A stretch of DNA of 43,295 nt from Bacteroidota bacterium (GTDB lineage Bacteria > Bacteroidota > Bacteroidia > Flavobacteriales > Weeksellaceae), in contig JAFAFC010000026.1 in NCBI GenBank assembly GCA_023423715.1, positions 1 through 43,295 of the forward strand, read 5' to 3'. The first letter of the stretch is position 1; every line of letters starts with the position of its first letter. This document shows positions 8,996-17,307 of the stretch, one piece after another. The notes below the pieces were generated by a model. That model was given only the letters and a program-made list of their open reading frames with translations. It was not told the origin of the DNA and ran no database searches. The translations under genes were made by a program, and so were the position numbers.

Positions 8996-11900
8996 ATGAA
9001 GAAGTTTACAGAATATAAAAACCTAAACCTTAGCCAAGTTGCAGAAAATGTTGCTGCTAACTGGAAGGAAAACGACACTTTCAAAAAATCTGTGGAAATC
9101 CGCGAAGGGCATCCAGAATTCGTGTTTTACGAAGGGCCGCCATCTGCAAACGGACTTCCGGGCATTCACCATGTTATGGCGAGAGCGATTAAGGATATTT
9201 TTTGTCGTTTCCAAACGCAAAACGGAAAGCAAGTTTTCCGTAAAGCGGGTTGGGATACGCACGGACTTCCTGTGGAATTGGGCGTTGAGAAAGAATTAGG
9301 CATCACCAAAGAAGATATCGGAAAGAAAATTTCCATCGAAGAATACAACCAAGCTTGTAAAAATGCGGTAATGCGTTACACCGACATTTGGAATGATCTT
9401 ACTGAAAAAATCGGTTATTGGGTAGATCTTGAAGATCCGTACATCACGTATGAACCAAAATACATGGAATCGGTTTGGTGGTTGTTGAAGCAATTGTACG
9501 ATAAAAATTTGTTGTACAAAGGTTACACCATTCAGCCGTATTCACCGAAAGCAGGAACTGGACTTTCTTCACACGAATTGAATCAACCAGGAACCTATCG
9601 CGATGTTTCAGATACAACGGTTGTTGCTCAATTTAAAGTTAAAAAACTGTCTGAAAAAGTAGCTTCGAAATTAGGTCAAACTAAAGTTGAAGCTTGCGAT
9701 ATTGCTGAAAACACTTGTGGTGGAGCTTTGCATTGGGCAGAATTCGATAGCGAAAAAGAACAACCTATCCATATTTTGGCTTGGACGACAACACCTTGGA
9801 CTTTGCCTTCTAACACGGCATTGACAGTTGGTCCAAACATCGATTATGTTTTAGTAAAAACTTTTAATCAATACACTTTTGAGCCGATTAACATTATCTT
9901 GGCGAAAGCTTTGGTAGCAAAACAATTCGGGAAGAAATTTGTGGAAGGAACAAACGAAGATTTTGCAAATTATACTGCAGAGTCCAAAACCATTCCTTAC
10001 CAAGTTTTGGCAGAATTTAAAGGTTCTGATTTGGTTGGAACAACTTACGAACAGTTGGTTCCTTGGTTTTTACCCGCTGAAAATCCTGAAAAAGCATTTG
10101 TTGTAATTCCAGGAGATTTCGTGACGACGGAAGACGGAACAGGGGTTGTACACACTGCGCCGACTTTTGGTGCAGATGATGCCAAAGTAGCTAAAGACGC
10201 TGGCGTTCCGCCGATGTTGGTGAAAGACGAAAACGACAATTTGGTTCCGTTGGTGGATTTACAAGGTCGTTTCATTAAAGGTGAAAATGTGCCTGACTTA
10301 TTTTCAGGAAAATATATTAAAAACGAATATTACGACGAAGGAACCGTGCCTGAGAAATCTTGGGACGTGGAATTGGCCATTTTGCTAAAAACAGAAAACA
10401 AAGCCTTCAAAGTTGAAAAATATGTCCATAGTTATCCGCATTGCTGGAGAACCGACAAGCCGGTTTTGTATTATCCGTTGGATTCTTGGTTCGTGAAGAT
10501 GTCTTCTGTGAAAAATCGTTTGGTTGAATTGAACGAAACTATCAACTGGAAGCCTAAATCTACTGGTGAAGGACGTTTTGCAAATTGGTTAGAAAACGTA
10601 AACGACTGGAATCTTTCTCGTTCAAGATATTGGGGAATTCCGTTGCCGATTTGGAGAACTGAGGATTTAAAAGAAGAAATCATCATTGGTTCAGTTGAGG
10701 AATTATATAATGAAATCGAAAAATCAATCGCCGCTGGTTTGATGACTGAAAATCCTTTCAAAGGTTTTGAAATCGGAAACATGGCGAAAGAAAACTACGA
10801 AATCATCGATCTTCATAAAAATGTGGTGGACAAAATCGTTTTGGTTTCAGCATCTGGAAAAGCAATGAAACGCGAAAGCGACTTGATCGACGTTTGGTTC
10901 GATTCTGGAGCGATGCCATACGCACAATTGCATTATCCGTTCGAGAACAAAGCAATGATCGACGACAGAAAAGCTTATCCTGCAGATTTTATCGCAGAAG
11001 GAGTTGACCAAACTCGTGGTTGGTTCTACACGCTACATGCGATTGCGACCACGGTTTTTGATTCTGTGGCGTATAAAAATGTGGTTTCTAACGGTTTGGT
11101 TTTAGACAAAAACGGACAAAAAATGTCGAAACGTCTAGGAAATGCCGTTGACCCTTTTGAAACGCTTTCAGTTTACGGTCCCGATGCGACGCGTTGGTAC
11201 ATGATTTCGAATGCGAATCCTTGGGAAAACCTAAAATTCGACATCGAAGGAATTGATGAAGTTCGTAGAAAATTCTTCGGAACGCTTTACAATACTTATT
11301 CTTTCTTCGCTTTGTATGCGAATGTTGATGGATTTAATTATTCAGAAAAAGATGTTGAAAACAGACCAGAAATCGACCGTTGGATTTTATCTGAATTAAA
11401 TCTTTTAATTAAAGAAGTAAAAGCTTTCTACGAAGATTATGAGCCAACAAAAGTAGCAAGAGCAATCAATACTTTTGTGAATGACAATTTATCGAATTGG
11501 TATGTAAGATTATGTAGAAGACGTTTCTGGAAAGGCGATTACAGCGATGATAAAATTTCGGCTTACCAAACTTTATACACATGTTTGGATACAATTGCAA
11601 AACTTTCGGCTCCAATTGCGCCATTCTTTATGGATCAATTGTACCAAGATTTGAATGCGGTAACAGGTAAAACAAATGGTGAATCTGTACATTTAACGGA
11701 CTTTCCAGTTGCTGATGAAAGTTTAATTGACACCGATTTAGTTGAAAAAACACATTTAGCTCAACAAATCACATCTATGGTTTTCTCTTTAAGAAAGAAA
11801 GAGAACCAAAAAGTTCGTCAGCCGCTTCAAAAAGTGATGATTCCAGTTTTGGATGCAAAAACAGAAGCTCAAATAAATGCTGTTGCAGAATTAATTAAAC

Positions 11901-12469
11901 AAGAAGTGAACGTAAAAGAGCTTCAATTAATTAATGCAGAACAAGCGGCGAGTATTATTGTAAAACAAATCAAACCGAACTTTAAAGCTTTAGGAGCGAA
12001 GTTAGGAAAAGATATGAAAGCGGTTGCAGGAGAGATTTCTGCGTTCACAAGCGAGCAAATTGCAGATCTTGAAAAAACTGGAAAAGCTACAGTTTCTGGA
12101 CACGAAATCACGATTGATGATGTAGAAATTTTCACATCAGATATTCCAGGTTGGACGGTTGCAAGTGAAGGAAAAATCACTGTGGCATTAGATTTGACGT
12201 TAACGGACGAGTTGAAATCGGAAGGAATTGCAAGAGAATTCATCAACCGCGTTCAAAACCTTAGAAAAGACAAAGATTTTGAGCTAACGGATAGAATATC
12301 AATTCAATTGGAAGAAGCTTCTCCGTTCAAAACAGAACTTATCAACAATGAAGCATATATTTGTGCGGAAGTGTTGTCGGATAAAATAGAATTTGTAAAT
12401 TCACTAACCTCATTCGACGAAATCGAAATCGATGAAGTGAGTTTTAAAGTAAGTGTAAACAAAATGTGA
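8996..12469 (+). CDS. ileS: Isoleucyl-tRNA synthetase, long type with GxHH signature
   Basis: This 1157-residue class I synthetase charges tRNA-Ile. After PPSANGLP the first catalytic signature reads GIHH (56-59) instead of the canonical HxGH. The second signature is KMSKR (709-713). The sequence between them contains the editing (CP1) region with the TTTPWTLPSNTAL motif. The WFDSGAMPYAQ segment and a long C-terminal tRNA-binding part fit the eukaryote-like type 2 IleRS found in Bacteroidota. No C-terminal zinc-binding cysteine cluster is visible. Literature knowledge as I recall it: a GxHH swap in a type 2 IleRS (Priestia megaterium) goes with extreme mupirocin resistance. Resistance here is an inference. 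The next gene, 81 bases on, encodes a DksA-like protein. Confidence 0.98.
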   Translation: MKKFTEYKNLNLSQVAENVAANWKENDTFKKSVEIREGHPEFVFYEGPPSANGLPGIHHVMARAIKDIFCRFQTQNGKQVFRKAGWDTHGLPVELGVEKELGITKEDIGKKISIEEYNQACKNAVMRYTDIWNDLTEKIGYWVDLEDPYITYEPKYMESVWWLLKQLYDKNLLYKGYTIQPYSPKAGTGLSSHELNQPGTYRDVSDTTVVAQFKVKKLSEKVASKLGQTKVEACDIAENTCGGALHWAEFDSEKEQPIHILAWTTTPWTLPSNTALTVGPNIDYVLVKTFNQYTFEPINIILAKALVAKQFGKKFVEGTNEDFANYTAESKTIPYQVLAEFKGSDLVGTTYEQLVPWFLPAENPEKAFVVIPGDFVTTEDGTGVVHTAPTFGADDAKVAKDAGVPPMLVKDENDNLVPLVDLQGRFIKGENVPDLFSGKYIKNEYYDEGTVPEKSWDVELAILLKTENKAFKVEKYVHSYPHCWRTDKPVLYYPLDSWFVKMSSVKNRLVELNETINWKPKSTGEGRFANWLENVNDWNLSRSRYWGIPLPIWRTEDLKEEIIIGSVEELYNEIEKSIAAGLMTENPFKGFEIGNMAKENYEIIDLHKNVVDKIVLVSASGKAMKRESDLIDVWFDSGAMPYAQLHYPFENKAMIDDRKAYPADFIAEGVDQTRGWFYTLHAIATTVFDSVAYKNVVSNGLVLDKNGQKMSKRLGNAVDPFETLSVYGPDATRWYMISNANPWENLKFDIEGIDEVRRKFFGTLYNTYSFFALYANVDGFNYSEKDVENRPEIDRWILSELNLLIKEVKAFYEDYEPTKVARAINTFVNDNLSNWYVRLCRRRFWKGDYSDDKISAYQTLYTCLDTIAKLSAPIAPFFMDQLYQDLNAVTGKTNGESVHLTDFPVADESLIDTDLVEKTHLAQQITSMVFSLRKKENQKVRQPLQKVMIPVLDAKTEAQINAVAELIKQEVNVKELQLINAEQAASIIVKQIKPNFKALGAKLGKDMKAVAGEISAFTSEQIADLEKTGKATVSGHEITIDDVEIFTSDIPGWTVASEGKITVALDLTLTDELKSEGIAREFINRVQNLRKDKDFELTDRISIQLEEASPFKTELINNEAYICAEVLSDKIEFVNSLTSFDEIEIDEVSFKVSVNKM

Positions 12470-12550
12470 AAATACTAATTTGATAATGAGAGATTTAAAT
12501 GGGTTTAATTTTTAAAACATCTCATTAACATAGCATCAAATTAAAAAATT

Positions 12551-12931
12551 ATGGCAGAAGATAGAGTACGATATAGTGACGCGGATTTGCAGGAATTCAA
12601 GAAAATCATTCAGGAAAAAATTGAAAAAGCTGAAAAAGATTTAACCTTGATTAATGAAAGTTTCCTAAACGATCAAAACAACGGAACCGACGATACATCA
12701 CCAACCTTCAAAGCATTTGAAGAAGGAGCAGAAACGTTGAGCAAAGAACAAAATGCAATTTTGGCAGGTCGTCAAGAAAAGTTTATTCGTGACCTAAAAC
12801 ACGCATTAATCCGTATTGAAAATAAAACCTACGGCGTATGTCGAGTAACCGGAAAATTAATTCCGAAAGAACGACTTATGGCTGTTCCTCATGCAACATT
12901 AAGCATCGAGGCTAAAAATATGCAACGATAA
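12551..12931 (+). CDS. DksA/TraR-family protein without zinc-finger cysteines
   Basis: This 126-residue protein has an N-terminal coiled-coil-forming segment (about 8-85, with repeated Lys/Glu) and a C-terminal TraR/DksA-type motif reading YGVCRVTGKLIPKERL, then AVPHAT. DksA proteins act in the secondary channel of RNA polymerase, usually with ppGpp. The four zinc-binding cysteines of classical DksA are reduced to one (the Cys in GVC); the CxxC partner and the later pair are replaced. This fits the zinc-independent form common in Flavobacteriia. A strong hairpin terminator follows (12955-13010). It stands between ileS and a small-gene/lspA cluster on the same strand. Family assignment is secure; the regulatory targets are unknown. 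Confidence 0.92.
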   Translation: MAEDRVRYSDADLQEFKKIIQEKIEKAEKDLTLINESFLNDQNNGTDDTSPTFKAFEEGAETLSKEQNAILAGRQEKFIRDLKHALIRIENKTYGVCRVTGKLIPKERLMAVPHATLSIEAKNMQR

Positions 12932-12954
12932 ATTCGTGCAAAATACAATGTAGT

Positions 12955-13010
12955 AATGTACAAAGTATGATGTGTTTTTTCTAAGATGCCTTATACTTTG
13001 TACATTTTAA
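12955..13010 (+). terminator. Hairpin terminator after the DksA-like gene
   Basis: A perfect 14-bp inverted repeat (arms 12955-12968 and 12993-13006, core TGTACAAAGTAT) with a 24-base loop is followed by a short T-run. It starts 23 bases after the stop codon. Confidence 0.75.
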
Positions 13011-13020
13011 GTATACATTC

Positions 13021-13262
13021 ATGGATATTGTAATTTTAGTACTTTTATAGCCGCCATCTTTGGGTTTTATTTCAGAAAAGAGATTAAGGAGAAACTAGCT
13101 CCTTCCAAAGTCAAAAACTATACATTAGACGATCGTTACAATTCCGAAAAGAGAGATCGAGAAAAAGAAATTGATTCTTTACTCGCCAAAATTGGTAAAA
13201 ATGGTTTAGACGACCTTTCTCCTCGTGAACGAAAGCGTCTCGATGAACTTTCAAAAAAATAG
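13021..13262 (+). pseudogene. Frameshifted small membrane protein with DUF6576-like tail
   Basis: An ATG at 13021 opens MDIVILVLL and then hits TAG at 13048-13050. The rest of the protein continues in another frame from 13047: IAAIFGFYFRKEIKEKL, then a charged linker, then a tail with EIDSLLAKIGKNGLDDLSP and ERKRLDELSKK, stopping at 13262. One extra T in the TTTT at 13043-13046 would join both parts into an 81-residue protein with one N-terminal membrane helix and a basic cytoplasmic end. The tail resembles the DUF6576 segment found at the C terminus of some Bacteroidota rhomboid proteins. The second frame has no usable start of its own. This is a real single-base lesion, a base-calling error or, less likely, a recoding site. 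The next gene begins 10 bases later. Confidence 0.75.
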
Positions 13263-13272
13263 CTACTAAAAA

Positions 13273-13473
13273 ATGGAATCCATTATCGTTTATCCTAAAA
13301 ATTCAATGGAAATGACCGCTTTAAAACGTGTTTTAAAGGACATGAACATTAATTTTGAAAAAAACAATCATAGAAGTTCTAGTAAAAGTCCGAAAACTGA
13401 AAAGAAAATTTTCGATAAGAAGATTGAAAAGTCAGTAAAGAACTTGAAAAACAATCCAAACAAAGGGTCGTAA
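13273..13473 (+). CDS. Small DUF2683-like protein
   Basis: This 66-residue protein begins MESIIVYPKNSMEMTALKRV, matching the N-terminal pattern of the DUF2683 family (IVYPK, then TALKxxLKxMxIxFE). A lysine-rich, probably disordered tail follows. No function is established; such small proteins have been compared with antitoxin-like or DNA-binding modules. The stop codon overlaps the lspA start by one base (TAATG), so translation of the two genes is likely coupled. It sits between the broken small membrane-protein gene and lspA. Confidence 0.7.
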   Translation: MESIIVYPKNSMEMTALKRVLKDMNINFEKNNHRSSSKSPKTEKKIFDKKIEKSVKNLKNNPNKGS

Positions 13474-14117
13474 TGAAGAAAATTGCCCTGATTACATTCT
13501 TGATTTTATTACTAGATCAAGCTTCAAAATTTTACATCAAAACTCATTTTCATCTTGGCGAAAGCGTTGAGATTTTCGGTCTTAGCTGGGCACGATTAAC
13601 CTTTGTAGAAAACCCTGGAATGGCCTATGGCGTTCAGTTTGGTGGACTTTTAGGAAAATACGCACTCGTAATCCTACGTGTTGTCTTAATTGGTGGAATG
13701 GTTTATTTGTTCAAAAAATGGCTTAAAGAAGGAGCTTCCAATTATTTAATTATCCCAATGTCCATCATCTTTGCAGGAGCGATTGGAAATTTGATTGATG
13801 GCATGTTTTACGGAATGATCTTCGATAGCGGAACGGTTTTCGACGAAAGTATCGGTAGATGGATTGAATATGGTGGAATTTCCAAAGTGGTTCCTTTTGG
13901 CGAAGGTTACTCACACTTTATGAAAGGCTGTGTTGTTGATATGCTTCATTTTCCATTAGTGGACACAACATGGCCAGACTGGGTTCCAGTTGTGGGCGGA
14001 AAACCATTAGAATTCTTCAAATATATTTTTAATATCGCTGATTCTGCAATTACGGTTGGCGCGGTTCTTCTGTTCATTTTCAGAAAAAAAGCTTTTCCTA
14101 ACGGAATTGATTTCTAA
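13473..14117 (+). CDS. lspA: Lipoprotein signal peptidase (signal peptidase II)
   Basis: This 214-residue inner-membrane aspartic protease cleaves signal peptides of prolipoproteins. The N terminus carries LLLDQASKF (13-20) and VENPGMAYG (45-53). The catalytic aspartates are Asp109 in GNLIDG and Asp190 in FNIADS. Four membrane segments are apparent. The protein is about 50 residues longer than the E. coli enzyme because of an extra segment between the two aspartates (about 110-180), a feature of Bacteroidota LspA. The ATG overlaps the preceding stop by one base. The window encodes at least two likely substrates (lipoproteins at 27.7 and 29.4 kb). Confidence 0.96.
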   Translation: MKKIALITFLILLLDQASKFYIKTHFHLGESVEIFGLSWARLTFVENPGMAYGVQFGGLLGKYALVILRVVLIGGMVYLFKKWLKEGASNYLIIPMSIIFAGAIGNLIDGMFYGMIFDSGTVFDESIGRWIEYGGISKVVPFGEGYSHFMKGCVVDMLHFPLVDTTWPDWVPVVGGKPLEFFKYIFNIADSAITVGAVLLFIFRKKAFPNGIDF

Positions 14118-14170
14118 TCGGAAACCTTTGAAACTTTTCAAGTACTATTTTAATATAAACAATAACTGCT

Positions 14171-14812
14171 TTGAAAATTCTAAAGAAAATATTTATTATA
14201 GGACTGATACTTAGCATTGTATCAGCCCTTTTTGTTTGGTGGGCCAATTCAACGATTGAATACGATACCGAAGATTATAATACGTACAATCTTACGAATC
14301 TTCCCAAAGAAAAAGTGGGTTTGGTTTTGGGAACAAGTAAAACCCTAGCAGACGGCAGGGTGAATTTGTATTTCAAATATCGAATTGATGCCGCAACCGA
14401 ACTCTATAAAGCTGGAAAAGTCCAGTATTTTATTGTGAGTGGCGATAATTCCGTGGAACATTATAACGAACCAGAGGACATGAAACTCGCGTTAATGGCG
14501 AATGGAGTTCCAGAAACTCAAATTTTTGAAGATTTTGCTGGTTTCAGGACTTTAGATTCTGTTGTTCGAGCGAAAGAAATTTTTGGACAGAAGTCATTTA
14601 TCATTATTTCACAGCGTTTTCACAATGAAAGAGCGATATTTTTAGCGCAGAAAAACGGAATCAAAGCATATGGATACAATGCTAAAGATGTGAATGTGTA
14701 TTCGGGTTTTAAAACCAATCTTCGGGAAAAATTTGCTCGCGCAAAGGTTTTCTTGGATTTCGCACTAGGTGTTGAGCCAAAATTCGGCGGCGATAAAGTC
14801 CACATTCCATAA
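14171..14812 (+). CDS. SanA/YdcF-like DUF218 membrane-anchored protein
   Basis: This 213-residue protein has one N-terminal membrane helix (about 6-25) and a DUF218 domain. Family landmarks are VGLVLGTSK (about 50-58), YFIVSGDNS, then IIISQRFHNERAIFLA. DUF218 proteins include E. coli SanA, linked to the envelope barrier and vancomycin exclusion at high temperature. The biochemical activity is not known. The start is a TTG at 14171; no ATG gives the membrane helix, so TTG is accepted. It lies between lspA and trpS, 53 bases after lspA. Confidence 0.85.
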   Translation: MKILKKIFIIGLILSIVSALFVWWANSTIEYDTEDYNTYNLTNLPKEKVGLVLGTSKTLADGRVNLYFKYRIDAATELYKAGKVQYFIVSGDNSVEHYNEPEDMKLALMANGVPETQIFEDFAGFRTLDSVVRAKEIFGQKSFIIISQRFHNERAIFLAQKNGIKAYGYNAKDVNVYSGFKTNLREKFARAKVFLDFALGVEPKFGGDKVHIP

Positions 14813-14849
14813 GATTTCCGTAATTTCGCTCTTTTAAAAAACCATAAAA

Positions 14850-15818
14850 ATGTCAAGAGTTTTAACCGGAATTCAAGCTACCGGAACACCGCACTTAGGA
14901 AATCTTTTAGGTGCTATTATTCCCGCAATCGAACTTTCTAAAAAGGAAGAAAACGAATCGTTTTTGTTTATCGCGAATCTTCATACGTTAACGTTGATTA
15001 AAGATGCCGAAACCCTAAAACAAAACACGTACGAGATTGCTGCGGCTTGGCTTGCGTGTGGATTAGATACGGAAAAAACGTATTTCTACAGACAAAGTGA
15101 TATTCCACAAACTTGCGAATTAACTTGGTATTTGGATTGTTTTTTCCCTTTCCAAAGATTGCAGTTAGCCCATTCATTTAAAGATAAATCCGATCGTTTG
15201 GCGGATGTAAACGTTGGATTATTTAATTATCCAATTTTAATGGCTGCCGACATTTTGTTATACGATGCCGAAATCGTTCCTGTTGGAAAAGATCAGCTTC
15301 AGCATTTGGAAATCACACGTGATGTTGCCGAGAAATTCAACCGCCAAATGGGTGAAGTTCTTACACTTCCTTTAGCTGAATTGCAAGAAGATACGAAATA
15401 CGTTCCGGGAACAGATGGCCGTAAAATGTCAAAATCCATCGGAAACATCATCAACATTTTCCTTCCTGAAAAGGAATTGAAAAAACAAGTGATGAGTATT
15501 GAAACAGATTCTAAATCTTTGGAAGAACCAAAAGATCCTGCAACAGATAAGGTTTTTGCGATTTATCAATTAATTGCAACTCCAGAGCAAACGGAAACGT
15601 TACGTGAAAAATATCTTGCTGGAAACTTCGGATATGGACATGCAAAAACGGAACTTCTAAACCTTATTCTGGAGCGTTTTGCCAAAGAAAGAGAGGTTTT
15701 TAATTACTATATGGATCATTTGGACGAGTTGGAAGCTAAACTTCAGGAAGGTGCCGCTAAAACACGTCCAATCGCTCAAAAAACATTGGATAAAGTAAGA
15801 CAAAGTTTAGGTTTATAA
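14850..15818 (+). CDS. trpS: Tryptophanyl-tRNA synthetase
   Basis: This 322-residue class I synthetase charges tRNA-Trp. The HIGH-type motif is TPHLGN (13-18), the usual TrpRS variant, and the KMSKS loop is at 192-196 in GRKMSKSIGN. Length and motif spacing are standard for bacterial TrpRS. A near-consensus -10 (TAATTTCG, 14821-14828) lies 21 bases before the ATG, so it may have its own promoter. The histidine kinase gene starts 29 bases after the stop, which suggests cotranscription. Confidence 0.98.
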   Translation: MSRVLTGIQATGTPHLGNLLGAIIPAIELSKKEENESFLFIANLHTLTLIKDAETLKQNTYEIAAAWLACGLDTEKTYFYRQSDIPQTCELTWYLDCFFPFQRLQLAHSFKDKSDRLADVNVGLFNYPILMAADILLYDAEIVPVGKDQLQHLEITRDVAEKFNRQMGEVLTLPLAELQEDTKYVPGTDGRKMSKSIGNIINIFLPEKELKKQVMSIETDSKSLEEPKDPATDKVFAIYQLIATPEQTETLREKYLAGNFGYGHAKTELLNLILERFAKEREVFNYYMDHLDELEAKLQEGAAKTRPIAQKTLDKVRQSLGL

Positions 15819-15847
15819 GCTTTTGACGCTTCTGAAAATAAAGCCAT

Positions 15848-17269
15848 TTGAAACATTCTAATTCTTTTAGAAATCGAATTTTTCTCGCCATTGTTGTGAC
15901 GAGCGCGGTTTTTGTTTCACTAATGGCTTATATTAATTACCGTCAAAACGCAAAAGCTTTTCGACAATCCAAACTCAATCAAATCGATCGGGTGAACAGT
16001 CGTGTTCAAGAAACGTATCGCTATATTTTGAATTCGAGTACGGATACTGCCGATTACGACCAGCTGAAATACGCTTTTACCCAACGTGTTTTTGAACTTT
16101 CGAACGTTCACAAAACCAATATCAACATCTACGATTTGGATGGAAATTTGTTGGGAAGCAACCGATTGCAATCAGACTTTCTACCATCAAAAGTTCGAAG
16201 TGAACTAAGTAAAAATTTTGAATATGCGCAAGATAGTCTGATCAAGGACACGGGAAAAACGGTATTTAGCAAGTATTCTTATTTAACAAAGAACGGAAAG
16301 AATCTCGCGATTCTGAATACGCAAAACATCGTTTCCAATAGCTCGTTGAATTTGCAATTGATGGAAGCGTTTAAATACTACATTTTTGCTATTATTTTCC
16401 TTGTTCTTATCTCTGGAATTGTAGCTTGGATTTTGTCTCGAGGTTTGACTGCAAAAATCAATAATGTTTCGGAAAAGTTTGAAGCAACTGATGTTCGAAT
16501 TCTTGACCAACCAATTGATTATCATCAAAATGATGAAATTCAACCTTTGGTGAATGCGTACAACAATATGCTTGGAAAACTGAAATACCAAACGCAAATT
16601 ATCCAAAAAAGCGAACGAGAAGAAGCGTGGAAGGAAATGGCGAAACAAGTCGCACATGAAATCAATAATCCATTGACACCATTGCGATTAACGATCCAAA
16701 ATTTCCATAGAAGATACGATCCTGACGCGCCTGACAACAAAGAAAAAGTTAGGGCATTGACAGAATCTGTTGTTCATCAAATTGATATGATTTCGTCCAT
16801 AACCAAGTCGTTTTCGGATTTTGCAAAAATGCCTTCGAATCAAGATGAGGAAATTGATATTGTAGAAACGATTAAAAGAACACTCGATATTTTCCCGCCA
16901 ACCATTGTTTCATTTACTTCAAATGTTGCGTTTTTGAATTATCAAATGGACAGCTTGTATCTAACACGAATTGTAACCAACATTGTAAAAAACGGAATTC
17001 AAGCCACTCAAGATTTCATCGATAAAGAGATCAAAGTGCAGCTTATAGATCATCAAGATGATTTCGTCATTCAGATTACAGATAACGGTTCTGGAATTTC
17101 GGATGAACATCGTGATCAGATTTTCGAACAGGATTTTACCACGAAAACAACGGGGATGGGGCTAGGCTTATCCATGGTAAAAAAGATTGTGGAAGACTAT
17201 AAAGGTCAAATTTGGTTTGAAACCAAAGAAGGCGTTGGAACCACTTTTTACGTTAAATTCAATAAATAA
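15848..17269 (+). CDS. NtrY-like sensor histidine kinase (orphan)
   Basis: This 473-residue membrane kinase has a membrane helix at about 10-28, an extracytoplasmic sensor segment to about 175, a second helix at about 176-196 and a HAMP linker. Its H-box is MAKQVAHEINNPLTPLR with phospho-acceptor His270. The ATPase domain has an N-box (NIVKNGIQAT), DNGSGIS and GMGLGLSM. The H-box is of the NtrY class, but no PAS domain is seen between HAMP and the H-box. No response regulator is encoded in the window, so its partner is elsewhere. The start is TTG at 15848; no ATG precedes the first helix. The stop overlaps no gene, but the promoter of the next gene begins four bases later. Confidence 0.9.
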   Translation: MKHSNSFRNRIFLAIVVTSAVFVSLMAYINYRQNAKAFRQSKLNQIDRVNSRVQETYRYILNSSTDTADYDQLKYAFTQRVFELSNVHKTNINIYDLDGNLLGSNRLQSDFLPSKVRSELSKNFEYAQDSLIKDTGKTVFSKYSYLTKNGKNLAILNTQNIVSNSSLNLQLMEAFKYYIFAIIFLVLISGIVAWILSRGLTAKINNVSEKFEATDVRILDQPIDYHQNDEIQPLVNAYNNMLGKLKYQTQIIQKSEREEAWKEMAKQVAHEINNPLTPLRLTIQNFHRRYDPDAPDNKEKVRALTESVVHQIDMISSITKSFSDFAKMPSNQDEEIDIVETIKRTLDIFPPTIVSFTSNVAFLNYQMDSLYLTRIVTNIVKNGIQATQDFIDKEIKVQLIDHQDDFVIQITDNGSGISDEHRDQIFEQDFTTKTTGMGLGLSMVKKIVEDYKGQIWFETKEGVGTTFYVKFNK

Positions 17270-17272
17270 CCG

Positions 17273-17280
17273 TATTTTTG
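17273..17280 (+). promoter_or_regulatory. -10 box (TATTTTTG) for the coiled-coil protein
   Basis: This is an exact TAnnTTTG match, 27 bases before the ATG at 17308. A TTG inside this box could open a longer frame, but the promoter position argues against it. Confidence 0.6.
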
Positions 17281-17307
17281 CAACTTCTTTTGGTAAAAAA
17301 TGCAACA

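Noticed and set aside
12484..12527. Inverted repeat TAATGAGA/TCTCATTA as an ileS terminator
   Set aside because: It has only 8 bp, a 28-base loop and no T-run; too weak to call.
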